A stretch of DNA of 64,000 nt from Paenibacillus sp. FSL R5-0341 (GTDB taxonomy: Bacteria > Bacillota > Bacilli > Paenibacillales > Paenibacillaceae). Position 1 is the stretch's first letter; every line of letters starts with the position of its first letter. This document shows, piece after piece, positions 17,739 to 26,376 of the stretch. Location of the stretch: positions 3,534,001-3,598,000 of the forward strand of contig NZ_CP150241.1 of NCBI RefSeq assembly GCF_037975235.1, written 5' to 3'. The position numbers were made by a program, and so were the translations under genes. Below the pieces are notes generated by a model, which saw nothing but the letters and a program-made list of their open reading frames with translations, did not search any database and was not told where the DNA came from.

Positions 17739-18494
17739 TTATTGGGCTGTAACGGCACCATCAATCGGATATACTGCACCATTGATATATGGCGCTTCAT
17801 CACCCAGTAGGAAGGAAACCAGGTTCGCGATCTCTTCTGGTCTGCCCAGACGTCCAGATGGAATGCTGTCAACGGTCGCCTTGAACACTTCAGGGTTGTC
17901 TTTACCGAACTGAACAACCATAGGTGTCTCAATGGTACCTGGCGCAATCGCATTTACACGAATGTTGTCCTTGCCATATTCAATCGCAGCTGTACGGGTC
18001 AAGCCCACCACGCCATGTTTGGTCGCAGCGTAAGGTGCAACTGCGGGTACACCAACAATACCGGCTGTGGAGGCTGTGTTCAGAATGGAACCCCCACCTG
18101 TTTTGAGCATTTCTGTAATCACGTACTTCAACCCGTAGAATACACTTCTCAGGTTGATATCAATAATCTGGTCAAACTGCTCGATTGTATGTTCGATTAA
18201 CTTGATCCCAGGACCTGCAATACCTGCATTATTAAAGAACATGTCGATTCGTCCGAACTCTTCGACTGCTTTTTTCACGTAATTCTCAACTTCAGGTGCT
18301 TTACTCACATCTGCTTGTACAAAAATGGCTTTACTTCCCAGCTTCTCAATCTGCTTAACCGTTTCAAGGCCTGTCTCTTCGACAAGATCCACGACAACAA
18401 TGGTTGCACCTTTCTCAGCCAGCTTCAGTGCTGCTGCTTGGCCCAATCCACTTCCTGCTCCAGTAATAATGGCTACTTTTCCTGCGTGACTCAT
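17739..18494 (-). CDS. SDR family oxidoreductase
   Basis: A 251-residue classical short-chain dehydrogenase. The cofactor motif is TGAGSGLG, with NNAG further in and D37-type acid (VVVDL) suggesting NAD(H). The catalytic triad is Ser in ILNTASTAG and Tyr-x3-Lys in YAATKHG, with a C-terminal GGAV-like end (NGAVYPIDG). ATG 18494 is chosen because GGAGGAG ends five to six bases upstream; the ATG 15 bases earlier lies inside that site. Substrate unknown. It is a single gene. Confidence 0.9.
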   Translation of the reverse strand: MSHAGKVAIITGAGSGLGQAAALKLAEKGATIVVVDLVEETGLETVKQIEKLGSKAIFVQADVSKAPEVENYVKKAVEEFGRIDMFFNNAGIAGPGIKLIEHTIEQFDQIIDINLRSVFYGLKYVITEMLKTGGGSILNTASTAGIVGVPAVAPYAATKHGVVGLTRTAAIEYGKDNIRVNAIAPGTIETPMVVQFGKDNPEVFKATVDSIPSGRLGRPEEIANLVSFLLGDEAPYINGAVYPIDGAVTAQ

Positions 18495-18814
18495 GTTGAT
18501 CTCCTCCATGTGTGTGTGTCATCTTGTGATTGGATCGATGAATACGATATGAAACTTCGTACATGTAATGATGCAATATGTAAGTCAAAAATGGCATAAA
18601 ACCTTCCTGACTTTACCTATTCTAATAGACTTTCGACATAAAAACAATTCATATAATATGGATTCATACTATATCATATATCACACATTCAGCACGAAGT
18701 TGGAGGAGTAGACAACAATAATGACTTCTGCCTGCTCCTCCTTTGGATGCTAGACGCTATTTACGTCGATTATCTTAACAACTTCACACGGTGCAACTCC
18801 GCTTATCGAAGCAC
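18495..18814. other. Intergenic region between poxB-like and SDR genes
   Basis: About 320 bases, AT-rich, with no gene seen. It holds the SDR promoter region (not resolved) and an inverted repeat GGAGGAG/CTCCTCC at 18702-18741, which could end the pyruvate oxidase transcript but lacks a clear T run. Confidence 0.4.
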
Positions 18815-20542
18815 CTATCTTAGCAAATTCGTTTTGGCCAATTCAATTATCTCGTCTCCGCGTCCATTCAGCACGGCTTTCATCATCCATAGCGTGAATC
18901 CTTCCGCCTGTTTGATATCGATCTTCGGAGGTAAGGACAATTCCTGACGATTCACCACCACGTCAATCAGCACAGGACCATCATGCTGAAGCGCACGCTG
19001 CACAGCCCCTTCCAGTTCATCCGGATCCTCAACCCGAATACCTTCCATGCCCATGGCTTGAGCACCCATCGCAAAGTTAGGATTCACAAGCTCTGTTCCC
19101 GACTCTAGGAATCCGGCAGCTTTCATCTCCAGCTCAACAAAACCGAGTGCTCCATTATTAAACACTACAACTTTAATTGGCAGATTATGCTGTTTCAATG
19201 TCAACAGATCACCCATCAACATCGTAATACCACCATCACCGGACAACGAGATGACTTGTCTGCCCGGATCAGCGACCTGGGCGCCAATCGCCTGTGGCAA
19301 AGCGTTTGCCATCGTACCGTGACTGAATGAACCGAGCAGTCTGCGATTGCGAGACATCTCGATATAACGTGCCGCCCATACTGTCGGAGTACCGACATCA
19401 CAGGTGAAGATTGCATTTTCTGCTGCGGCATCACTAATGACCTTGGTCAGGTACTGCGGATGGATGGGCTTTTTACCCGGTTTGCCAACGGCCAGCTCGT
19501 CCAGATCTTTGCGTACTTTCACATAACGGTCCACACTTTTACGCAGATGTTTGTCACTGTGTTCTTCTGTCAGATAAGGAAGCAACGTTTCAATGGTCGC
19601 TTTCACATCCCCACATACGCCATAATCCAGCTTCGTGCGCCGACCCAGATGGGAAGATTGAATGTCGACCTGAAGGACTTTCGCATCTTCGGGATAGAAT
19701 TGACGATATGGGAAATCCGTTCCCAGCATCAGTAGTACATCACAGTCCATCATGGCATGATAACCGGATGAATACCCGATTAGACCCGTAAGGCCTACGG
19801 AATAGGGGTTGTCATACTCCAAATATTCCTTGCCTCGTAACGCAATGACCATTGGAGATTTTAACCGATCGCAGAGCTGCATGAGGGGTTCTCGAGCGCC
19901 CGCGCAGCCTGCACCGCACAACAACGTAATTTTTTTACCTTGATTCAGATATTCCGCCAGTTTCACGATTTCCGGCTCAGATGGATGTACCACGGGATTG
20001 GTCGCATGATACACATGCTCAGGCACAGGCAGATCCGCTGCTTCAAGTCCTGCTACATCCCCCGGCAATACAACGACAGACACACCTGAACGTGCGACTG
20101 CTGTCTGGATGGCCATCGTGAGGGAACGCGGCATCTGTTTCGCTGTCGTAATCACTTCACAGTAATCACTGCATTCCTGGAACAGATACTCGGGATGTGT
20201 CGCCTGGAAATATTCACTGCCAATCTCATCACTTGGGATATGTGCAGCGATAGCGAGTACAGGAACACGGTTGCGGTGACAATCGTACAGACCGTTAATC
20301 AGATGCATGTTACCAGGGCCACTGCTACCAGCGCAGACAGCGATACTACCACTGACCTCAGCGTCTGCCCCAGCAGCAAATGCCGCCACTTCTTCATGTC
20401 GTACATGAATCCACTCGATCTTGCCCGAACGACGGATGGAGTCGAGTACTGCATTCAAGGAGTCTCCCACAATGCCATATATGCGTTTGATGCCAGCGTT
20501 CAATAAAGATTCAACCAGAACGTCCGCGACTGTTTTTTTCAT
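18815..20542 (-). CDS. Thiamine-diphosphate enzyme, pyruvate oxidase type (PoxB/YdaP-like)
   Basis: A 575-residue ThDP enzyme with the usual three domains. The N-terminal pyrimidine-binding domain has GIVGDSLNAVLD and the catalytic Glu in HVRHEEVAAFAAG. The middle domain (about 190-340) binds FAD in this family. The C-terminal diphosphate-binding domain has SGDGGITMLMGDL...NNGALGF. Its closest type is PoxB of E. coli or YdaP of B. subtilis, which convert pyruvate to acetate and CO2. The ATG at 20542 follows AAAGGAG. Membrane-binding tail not obvious. It stands alone. Confidence 0.88.
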   Translation of the reverse strand: MKKTVADVLVESLLNAGIKRIYGIVGDSLNAVLDSIRRSGKIEWIHVRHEEVAAFAAGADAEVSGSIAVCAGSSGPGNMHLINGLYDCHRNRVPVLAIAAHIPSDEIGSEYFQATHPEYLFQECSDYCEVITTAKQMPRSLTMAIQTAVARSGVSVVVLPGDVAGLEAADLPVPEHVYHATNPVVHPSEPEIVKLAEYLNQGKKITLLCGAGCAGAREPLMQLCDRLKSPMVIALRGKEYLEYDNPYSVGLTGLIGYSSGYHAMMDCDVLLMLGTDFPYRQFYPEDAKVLQVDIQSSHLGRRTKLDYGVCGDVKATIETLLPYLTEEHSDKHLRKSVDRYVKVRKDLDELAVGKPGKKPIHPQYLTKVISDAAAENAIFTCDVGTPTVWAARYIEMSRNRRLLGSFSHGTMANALPQAIGAQVADPGRQVISLSGDGGITMLMGDLLTLKQHNLPIKVVVFNNGALGFVELEMKAAGFLESGTELVNPNFAMGAQAMGMEGIRVEDPDELEGAVQRALQHDGPVLIDVVVNRQELSLPPKIDIKQAEGFTLWMMKAVLNGRGDEIIELAKTNLLR

Positions 20543-20714
20543 AATTGATGGGTCTCCTTTAATTGCTCATTTTGATTATGTTTCCACTCTGGTAATATAC
20601 CTATTCTTATACCCCAATCTTCTCAAACCCGAACCAAATTATATGTATCTCTGGATATATGAAACGAAAAGCCTGCCCTTCAATCGTTATTTTACTGTTA
20701 GCAAAATGCCAAAA

Positions 20715-20742
20715 AATCCGCTTGTCGAATGACAAACGGATT
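20715..20742 (-). terminator. Terminator of the second SDR gene
   Basis: Stem AATCCG-x-TTGTC with GACAA-x-CGGATT, loop of four, followed on the minus strand by TTTTTTGG. It lies ~55 bases after the stop of the SDR gene at 20799. Confidence 0.8.
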
Positions 20743-20798
20743 ACGATTAAACTAGATTGATTCGTATTTCATCTGAATTCCTGAATCCACAGAGTACT

Positions 20799-21560
20799 CT
20801 AAATGGCAGGCATAACATTACCACCACTTACAGGGATATAGGCACCCGTGATAAATGAGGACAGATCCGAAGCGAGAAAAACCACCGCATTGGCGATTTC
20901 CTGATCTTCACCCCTGCGCTTCAGCGGCACAGTACGCGTATATGCCTCATCATGCCCAGGCTCACTGGAGCGATCACGTTCACTAATCGTCCATCCAGGT
21001 GCAACCTGGTTCACGGTAATCTGATACTCGCCAACCTCTTTGGCAAGCACTCGATATACACCATCCATTCCACGCTTACCAGCGGTGTAAGCAGACTGGT
21101 GAGCGAAATTTTGCATCGCACATTCTGTATTGATGCCAATGAAGCGACCGGCTCTGACGTTTTGCATATGAGGAATGAAAGCTTTGGCAAGATATACACT
21201 CTGCATGACACAAGATTCGAACTGGCTCAAATAATCTTCAGGCGACTGCTCCAACACTGTTGTCCATTCATATTGAATGACCGCATTGGCAACAACGATA
21301 TCCACTCCGCCGAGGACAGACTGAATCTCATCACGCATCCGAAATGCCGTATCCTGCTTCGTAATATCTCCCTGTACAATAACAGCCTGACGACCGAGTG
21401 CTTCAATCTCACCCTGAAGCTCACGAGCCTTCGTATCATTATTTATGTAATGTAGAGCCAGATTGGCGCCACAGGCTGCCAACGTGCGGGCAATTACTCT
21501 CCCCAGTTGACCGGTTGCGCCTGTAACCAGAGCCGTTTTTCCTGTGAGATCCAATTGCAT
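20799..21560 (-). CDS. SDR family oxidoreductase
   Basis: A 253-residue short-chain dehydrogenase. The cofactor motif is TGATGQLG and the basic/polar second strand (LHYINND) suggests NADP(H). The usual NNAG is replaced by VANAV. In the active site YTAGKRG supplies Tyr and Lys, while the Ser position reads GINTECAMQN, so the catalytic serine appears to be Thr or Cys. This departs from the family. The ATG follows AAGGAGG. A Dabb-domain gene lies upstream on the same strand and could be cotranscribed. Substrate unknown. Confidence 0.85.
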   Translation of the reverse strand: MQLDLTGKTALVTGATGQLGRVIARTLAACGANLALHYINNDTKARELQGEIEALGRQAVIVQGDITKQDTAFRMRDEIQSVLGGVDIVVANAVIQYEWTTVLEQSPEDYLSQFESCVMQSVYLAKAFIPHMQNVRAGRFIGINTECAMQNFAHQSAYTAGKRGMDGVYRVLAKEVGEYQITVNQVAPGWTISERDRSSEPGHDEAYTRTVPLKRRGEDQEIANAVVFLASDLSSFITGAYIPVSGGNVMPAI

Positions 21561-21709
21561 AACAGCGAATACCTCCTTAAATTCATTTCACCGAAAACGA
21601 TTTCGACTTTGTCTGTTTCTCAACACGAATTGACTTCATCTAGAGGGATATACAGCATTATTCAATGCTGTATATGTCAGTTCAAACTTAGATCCTCTAT
21701 GAGGTATGA

Positions 21710-22015
21710 TTATTTATCATGTTGAATGAGATCAATTTCCTGGAAGCGACTGACTTCCTTTTCCCAACGCTCTTCTACATATTGACGGTGAACCGGATGA
21801 TTGTTGTATGCATCATACGCAGCCTGATCGGCAAAGACCATCGAGAAGCTATAATCGAACTCATTTTTCTCACTTACCTGTCTCAGAACCTGAAACTGCT
21901 CTACGCCAGGAATGACTGCAAGTGCGTCTGAACTTTCCTTCAAAAAGGCTTCCGCCTCCGGTGTATCCTTACCTGCGTAAAGTGTAAACGTTACCATATG
22001 TGTGATGCTGCTCAT
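21710..22015 (-). CDS. Dabb family (stress-responsive A/B barrel) protein
   Basis: A 101-residue single-domain protein: ITHMVTFTLYAG at the start and the FDYSFSMVFADQAAYDAYNNHPVHRQYVEE signature (split here over about residues 52-82) mark the Dabb ferredoxin-like barrel. Such proteins form dimers; a few are enzymes, most have unknown roles. ATG 22015 is chosen for GGAGGAGG upstream; a longer frame begins at 22084 without such a site. It precedes the SDR gene with a 150-base gap. Confidence 0.85.
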   Translation of the reverse strand: MSSITHMVTFTLYAGKDTPEAEAFLKESSDALAVIPGVEQFQVLRQVSEKNEFDYSFSMVFADQAAYDAYNNHPVHRQYVEERWEKEVSRFQEIDLIQHDK

Positions 22016-22183
22016 CTCTATTTCCTCCTCCAATATGTTCTTACTCTGTTTCCTAGTGTACATCCGAATGTGTTGTAAGCGCAATAATTGGTTGAATTAA
22101 TTTTTAATGAAGTGGATATTTCTAGTCACAAATATTAATTTCAAGTAAAATTCAAAAGCCTTTACCCTGAATATGTACACAAA

Positions 22184-22211
22184 AAAACCTCAGGACGAAT
22201 CCCGAGGTTTT
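22184..22211 (-). terminator. Terminator of rpmE2
   Basis: Arms AAAACCTC and GAGGTTTT with a 12-base loop, followed on the minus strand by TTTGTG. It lies 19 bases after the L31 stop. Confidence 0.75.
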
Positions 22212-22230
22212 CTTGTAATGTATGGTCAAA

Positions 22231-22482
22231 CTATTTGTTGATGTTGTATTTACGGTTAAATTTATCAACACGGCCACCGATATCCACGTTTCTTTGTTTA
22301 CCAGTGAAGAACGGGTGGGATGCGGAACTAGTGTCCACACGGATTACTGGGTAAGAGTTACCGTCTTCCCATTCCATAGTTTCGTTAGAGAACTTCGTGG
22401 AAGAACTCAGGAATTTGAAATCAGCACTTGCATCGTAAAAAATTACGAGTTGTGTCTTTGGATGGATGTCAACTTTTGGCAT
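22231..22482 (-). CDS. rpmE2: Ribosomal protein L31 type B
   Basis: An 83-residue L31 of the zinc-free type B: there is no CxxC pair, and the family features HPFFTGKQ and [10 protein letters not shown] are present. In B. subtilis the type B protein (YtiA) replaces the zinc-containing L31 under zinc starvation and is under Zur. Here I find no Zur box upstream, only a TATAAT -10 at 22537-22542 (minus strand), so this may be the constitutive L31 of the organism. The ATG follows AAGGAGTG. Confidence 0.95.
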   Translation of the reverse strand: MPKVDIHPKTQLVIFYDASADFKFLSSSTKFSNETMEWEDGNSYPVIRVDTSSASHPFFTGKQRNVDIGGRVDKFNRKYNINK

Positions 22483-22627
22483 AATCTATTTACACTCCTT
22501 TAATATGGGTACTTCTTTAGAATCAAACTAAATTTTATTATACTCTTTTTTTGTACAAAGTACCAGCAGGATTTGAGGAATAGCTAAAAAAATTATGATT
22601 TCTGTGATTTTTGCACCCAATCAGGTG

Positions 22628-22894
22628 TCACGCCGTCCCTTTCTCCAGTACATTCAGCATGTACTCCAGTGCCTCCAGCTCATCCCTGCCTCTTGTCTGT
22701 AATCTGACAACACTACCATATCGAATGGGAAGTAACGCCATTCCAAGCAGGCTTTTGACATCTACTCGATGTTCATGCTCAGACTCCATATACGACAAAA
22801 TAATATCCGAGGAAAAACGTGACGCTTGAGAAGATACCGACATCAGATCATCCCGATGAAAATCAGCGTGAATCATAAATTCATGTACTCTCAC
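22628..22894 (-). CDS. HPr-like protein with atypical active site
   Basis: An 88-residue protein that aligns along its length with HPr and Crh: SRFSSDIIL, then VDVKSLLGMALLPIRYGSVVRLQTRG, then DELEALEYML. The regulatory serine (HPr Ser46) is present in VDVKSLLG. At the phosphorylation site a His is found in place, but the following A-R-P of HPr reads R-D-D, so transfer of phosphate from enzyme I is doubtful. It may act in regulation like Crh. GTG 22894 is chosen for AAAGGA and AAGG upstream; an ATG at 22876 has no such site. It is not next to ptsI. Confidence 0.75.
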   Translation of the reverse strand: MRVHEFMIHADFHRDDLMSVSSQASRFSSDIILSYMESEHEHRVDVKSLLGMALLPIRYGSVVRLQTRGRDELEALEYMLNVLEKGTA

Positions 22895-23027
22895 AACCTT
22901 CAGTTCCTTTCGCTAAGTACTTGTTCACCTAAAAGGTGTGTATCATTTTATATATTAAAATCTTCATGAATTATACCATGTTATGGGAGCTTGTCTATCC
23001 CTTTATTTTCCGAAAAAAAATCACAAA

Positions 23028-23050
23028 AGAGTCCTGAACTCCAGGACTCT
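23028..23050 (-). terminator. Terminator of the sorbitol dehydrogenase-like gene
   Basis: Perfect nine-base arms AGAGTCCTG and CAGGACTCT, followed on the minus strand by TTTTGTGATTTTTTTT. It lies just after the stop at 23063. Confidence 0.85.
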
Positions 23051-23062
23051 CCGAGTATGGTT

Positions 23063-24130
23063 CTATCTGCCGTTCGGATATACCATGACCTTCAGACTGC
23101 CACTCTTATTGTGCAAAGCACGCTCCATCGCCTGCTGTGTCTCCTCCAGAGAATAACGATCTGTAATCAGAGACATCACGTCATGCTGGCCGGAGCTCAG
23201 GAACTGAATTCCTGCCGGATACGTGTTGGCATAACGGAATATACCATAGATATCAACTTCATTGTCTGCGATAAAGGGAACATTAAGTGCAATCTCGTCC
23301 TGTGCCGGCAGGCCAACAATCGCAAGCTTGCCTCCACGTCGAAGTGAATACAGAGCGGATTGTAGCGCCTTCGGATTCCCCGCTGTTTCCCATGCGGTAT
23401 CGACACCCACACCACCTGTTAACTCACGAATCACAGCCAGCGCATCTTCATTCCGCACATTAATGGTATGGGTGGCACCCATGCGGCGAGCCGCTTCCAG
23501 CCTAACTTCCTCCAGATCCGTTACGATGATCTTCTCTACGCCAAATGATTTTGCAGCCGCAACAGCCATCAGTCCAACGGGCCCCATCCCCATAATCGCA
23601 AGAGTCGAACCCGGAGCCAGCTTGCTCCGGCGAGCTGCGTGAATCCCAACGGAGAATGGCTCGTTCATGGCCGCTTCCTCATAGGACAGATGGTCTGGAA
23701 TCGGGAACACCATATCTTCACGTATCACCATATATTGCACAAATGCCCCGTCCACCGGAGGGGTCGCCAGAAACTGAACATCCGGACAGAGATTATATCG
23801 ACCTTCCTTGCATGCTGTGCAACGTCCGCAAGTCACCCCAGGTTCAATAGCAACCCGATCCCCTGTTTTCAAACGTGATACGCTCGATCCCACAGCAGCA
23901 ATGATCCCCGCACACTCATGTCCCAGAATGATCGGTTTCTCCACCACAAATCTGCCGATGCGTCCATGCTCAAAATAATGCACATCCGATCCGCATACCC
24001 CTACAGCCATCACTTGAATTAACACCTCATCTGCAGCCGGTTGCGGGACGGGTTGTTCCTCAATAATGATATGTCCTGGCTCTGTCATGACAGCAGCTTT
24101 CATGGTCTCGGGCAATTGATGTTGTCCCAT
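23063..24130 (-). CDS. Zinc-dependent polyol dehydrogenase (sorbitol/xylitol type)
   Basis: A 355-residue medium-chain dehydrogenase. The catalytic zinc ligands are Cys in GVCGSDVHYFEHG, His-Glu in GHECAG and Glu in MNEPFSVG. The four structural-zinc cysteines are in CGRCTACKEGRYNLC. The Rossmann motif is GMGPVGLMAV, and the acid in VTDLEE favours NAD. It resembles L-iditol/sorbitol or xylitol dehydrogenase (GutB). ATG 24130 follows GGAGGAG; the earlier ATG lacks a site. It lies 100 bases after the xylosidase operon, behind a probable terminator, so it may have its own promoter. Confidence 0.88.
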   Translation of the reverse strand: MGQHQLPETMKAAVMTEPGHIIIEEQPVPQPAADEVLIQVMAVGVCGSDVHYFEHGRIGRFVVEKPIILGHECAGIIAAVGSSVSRLKTGDRVAIEPGVTCGRCTACKEGRYNLCPDVQFLATPPVDGAFVQYMVIREDMVFPIPDHLSYEEAAMNEPFSVGIHAARRSKLAPGSTLAIMGMGPVGLMAVAAAKSFGVEKIIVTDLEEVRLEAARRMGATHTINVRNEDALAVIRELTGGVGVDTAWETAGNPKALQSALYSLRRGGKLAIVGLPAQDEIALNVPFIADNEVDIYGIFRYANTYPAGIQFLSSGQHDVMSLITDRYSLEETQQAMERALHNKSGSLKVMVYPNGR

Positions 24131-24185
24131 ACCTATCTCCTCCTCATGTATGTCCATGCTGTCTATTTTACATCAAAAAAAACAA

Positions 24186-24208
24186 GGTATCTTCTTTTTC
24201 ATATCACC
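24186..24208 (-). terminator. Probable terminator of the xylosidase/glucuronidase operon
   Basis: An imperfect stem GGTGATAT with AGATACC, followed on the minus strand by TTGTTTTTTTTG. The stem is weak but the T run is long; it lies 27 bases after the alpha-glucuronidase stop. Confidence 0.5.
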
Positions 24209-24234
24209 AAGTTCATCCGCATTCGCAATTCCAC

Positions 24235-26376
24235 TCAATAAATTGTTCGACCCTGTTCATCCGCAATGCCGCTCTTGCGATAGAAGTACGTATTGATCAT
24301 GTCCCGCCATTCCTTCGCATGTTCGGCCTGATTCTCCTGTAATGAAGCAACTTTGCTGAAGATAACTGGGTCCACTTTTCCCTCCAGCTGTCTCCATGTA
24401 TCGGCTAACACCTCTGCCTGCGCGGCACCTTCAAAGTGTGTATCATAAATATGCTGAATGACTGTCTTACCCGAATGCAGAACATGAGTGTACGGCACGT
24501 AATGGAAAAATAAGATCAACTCATCCGGACAGGTGTCCAAGGACTCATAACGATCAGCATTCTCAGGGTGATACTGCGAGGTATACCCTGTTCCGCTCTT
24601 CACGGTTCGATCTACACCAATGCCGTGACAATCGGCAAAGTGATACGTTCCCCATTTGGAATACTCGTACCCATCTACATTTGGCCCATAATGATGCTCC
24701 GGGTTAACCATCCAGCCTACACCGAGAGGTGCAGTATAATTTTCATAGATATCTAGCGAATTCAAAAGCATACCCGTAACCTGCCGCACGACTTCATCTT
24801 CATGTCCAAACGTCAGTCTCACCCACTCATCGGCAATCTCTTCTGTGGACAACTCCGGATTCCACGCAAGTCTGCCATATCCATACAGATTCGCCTGCGC
24901 GAGCGGATGTCCTGTCCAGCAAGCATCTGCACCAATATTGGATACTGCGGCGAAGCCACTATAAGGTCGTTTATACAGAGAACCATCCGCGATTCGCTTG
25001 ATCTCTGAACCTTCGCCTTTGGCGTAAGTGTCGAAGTCCAATACTTCTTTCCACTGGGGAACCAGATAACACAGATGACGCTGCTGCCCGGTATACTCTT
25101 GCGTAATCTGAAACTCAATGACCTGATTCGTATTTTCCATGGCGCCGAAGAGCGGGGATACCGCTTCTCTCACCTGAAAGTCCATCGGCCCGTTCTTAAT
25201 CTGCAAAATGACATTGTCGGCAAACCGCCCATCCAGCGGCGTAAAGTGGTCATACGCTGCCCGCGCACGGTCTGTGGAGCGATCCCGCCAGTCCTGCTTG
25301 CAGTTATAGACGAAGCAACGCCAGATCACCAAGCCACCGAATGGCCGAAGCGCTTCGGCCAGCATGTTCGCACCATCGGCATGATCCCGGTTATACGTGA
25401 ACGGCCCTGGACGATTCTCCGAGTCTGCCTTGATCAGGTATCCGCCAAAATCCGGAATGGCTGCATACACCTTGGCCGTTTGAATGTTCCACCATTCCCG
25501 GACCTGCGCATCCAGCGGATCTGCCGTATGCAAACCACCAATCTCAATTGGACTAGCGTAGTTGGCGCTCAGGAATAGTCGAATACCATACGCTCTGAAT
25601 TCAGCGGCAACCTTCGCAACATCACCAAGATAACGTTCCGTTAGAAACAGGCTCTCACGGCGGTGTACATTTACGTTGTTGATCGATATGGCATTGATAC
25701 CCGTCGAAGCAAGCAAGCGTGCATAATCTCTGATGCGTTCCAAGTCCAGTGTGAATTCCCCGTTATCGTAGAAAATCGAGTCCCCAGCGTAACCCCGTTC
25801 AATGCTGCCGTCCACGTTATCCCACTGATTAATCATTCGTAGCGCATTGGTTGGCTGCTCGGCAATAAAACTCCACTTGTTTGCAGCTTCTTCCGCTTCG
25901 CTTGCAATTTTTGGATCAAGTGTCAGCTCCCGAAGCAGATGGAATGCACCATACAGCACTCCTTGGGGAGTCTCTGATCCAATGACCAGTACACCTTCTG
26001 CCTCGTCCTTGCGAAGGATATACCCTTCCCCTTGCACAGCAGAACGCTCGGTTTCGCTAAACGCTTCGGCCACAGAATGGCTTCCAGCCCATGTACCAAT
26101 TCGTATTGCAGGAGCATGCTCGTTCCGCTCACTAGCCTGAGAAGCAGTCAGCTGACTGACCGTGGGTTTCACGCCATACAACTTCTCCAGTCCCAGTGAA
26201 AGCTCGGTCAGGGCTGTCGTAATGATCTGATGGTTTTCTTCGGCCAAGATCAGCCTGCTCCAGAGTGGAGCCGTCTTCTTGGCAAAGCCATTCTCTCCTG
26301 ACAATGTGGAGTGGTACCCCAGCCATGCATCGTATTGTGGACCTGACAGACCAGATTGAACGACAGACTGGCTCAT
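24235..26376 (-). CDS. aguA: Alpha-glucuronidase, GH67
   Basis: A 713-residue cytoplasmic GH67 enzyme that removes (4-O-methyl)-D-glucuronic acid from the non-reducing end of aldouronic acids derived from glucuronoxylan. Family marks are [10 protein letters not shown] near residue 285 (the general acid Glu), then [29 protein letters not shown], whose pieces carry the Asp and Glu that activate water. Length is typical. ATG 26376 is chosen because AAGGAGGCGG lies upstream and ATGA overlaps the stop of the GH52 gene, so the two are translationally coupled. There is no signal peptide, so the substrates must be imported; no importer is encoded in the window. Confidence 0.95.
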   Translation of the reverse strand: MSQSVVQSGLSGPQYDAWLGYHSTLSGENGFAKKTAPLWSRLILAEENHQIITTALTELSLGLEKLYGVKPTVSQLTASQASERNEHAPAIRIGTWAGSHSVAEAFSETERSAVQGEGYILRKDEAEGVLVIGSETPQGVLYGAFHLLRELTLDPKIASEAEEAANKWSFIAEQPTNALRMINQWDNVDGSIERGYAGDSIFYDNGEFTLDLERIRDYARLLASTGINAISINNVNVHRRESLFLTERYLGDVAKVAAEFRAYGIRLFLSANYASPIEIGGLHTADPLDAQVREWWNIQTAKVYAAIPDFGGYLIKADSENRPGPFTYNRDHADGANMLAEALRPFGGLVIWRCFVYNCKQDWRDRSTDRARAAYDHFTPLDGRFADNVILQIKNGPMDFQVREAVSPLFGAMENTNQVIEFQITQEYTGQQRHLCYLVPQWKEVLDFDTYAKGEGSEIKRIADGSLYKRPYSGFAAVSNIGADACWTGHPLAQANLYGYGRLAWNPELSTEEIADEWVRLTFGHEDEVVRQVTGMLLNSLDIYENYTAPLGVGWMVNPEHHYGPNVDGYEYSKWGTYHFADCHGIGVDRTVKSGTGYTSQYHPENADRYESLDTCPDELILFFHYVPYTHVLHSGKTVIQHIYDTHFEGAAQAEVLADTWRQLEGKVDPVIFSKVASLQENQAEHAKEWRDMINTYFYRKSGIADEQGRTIY

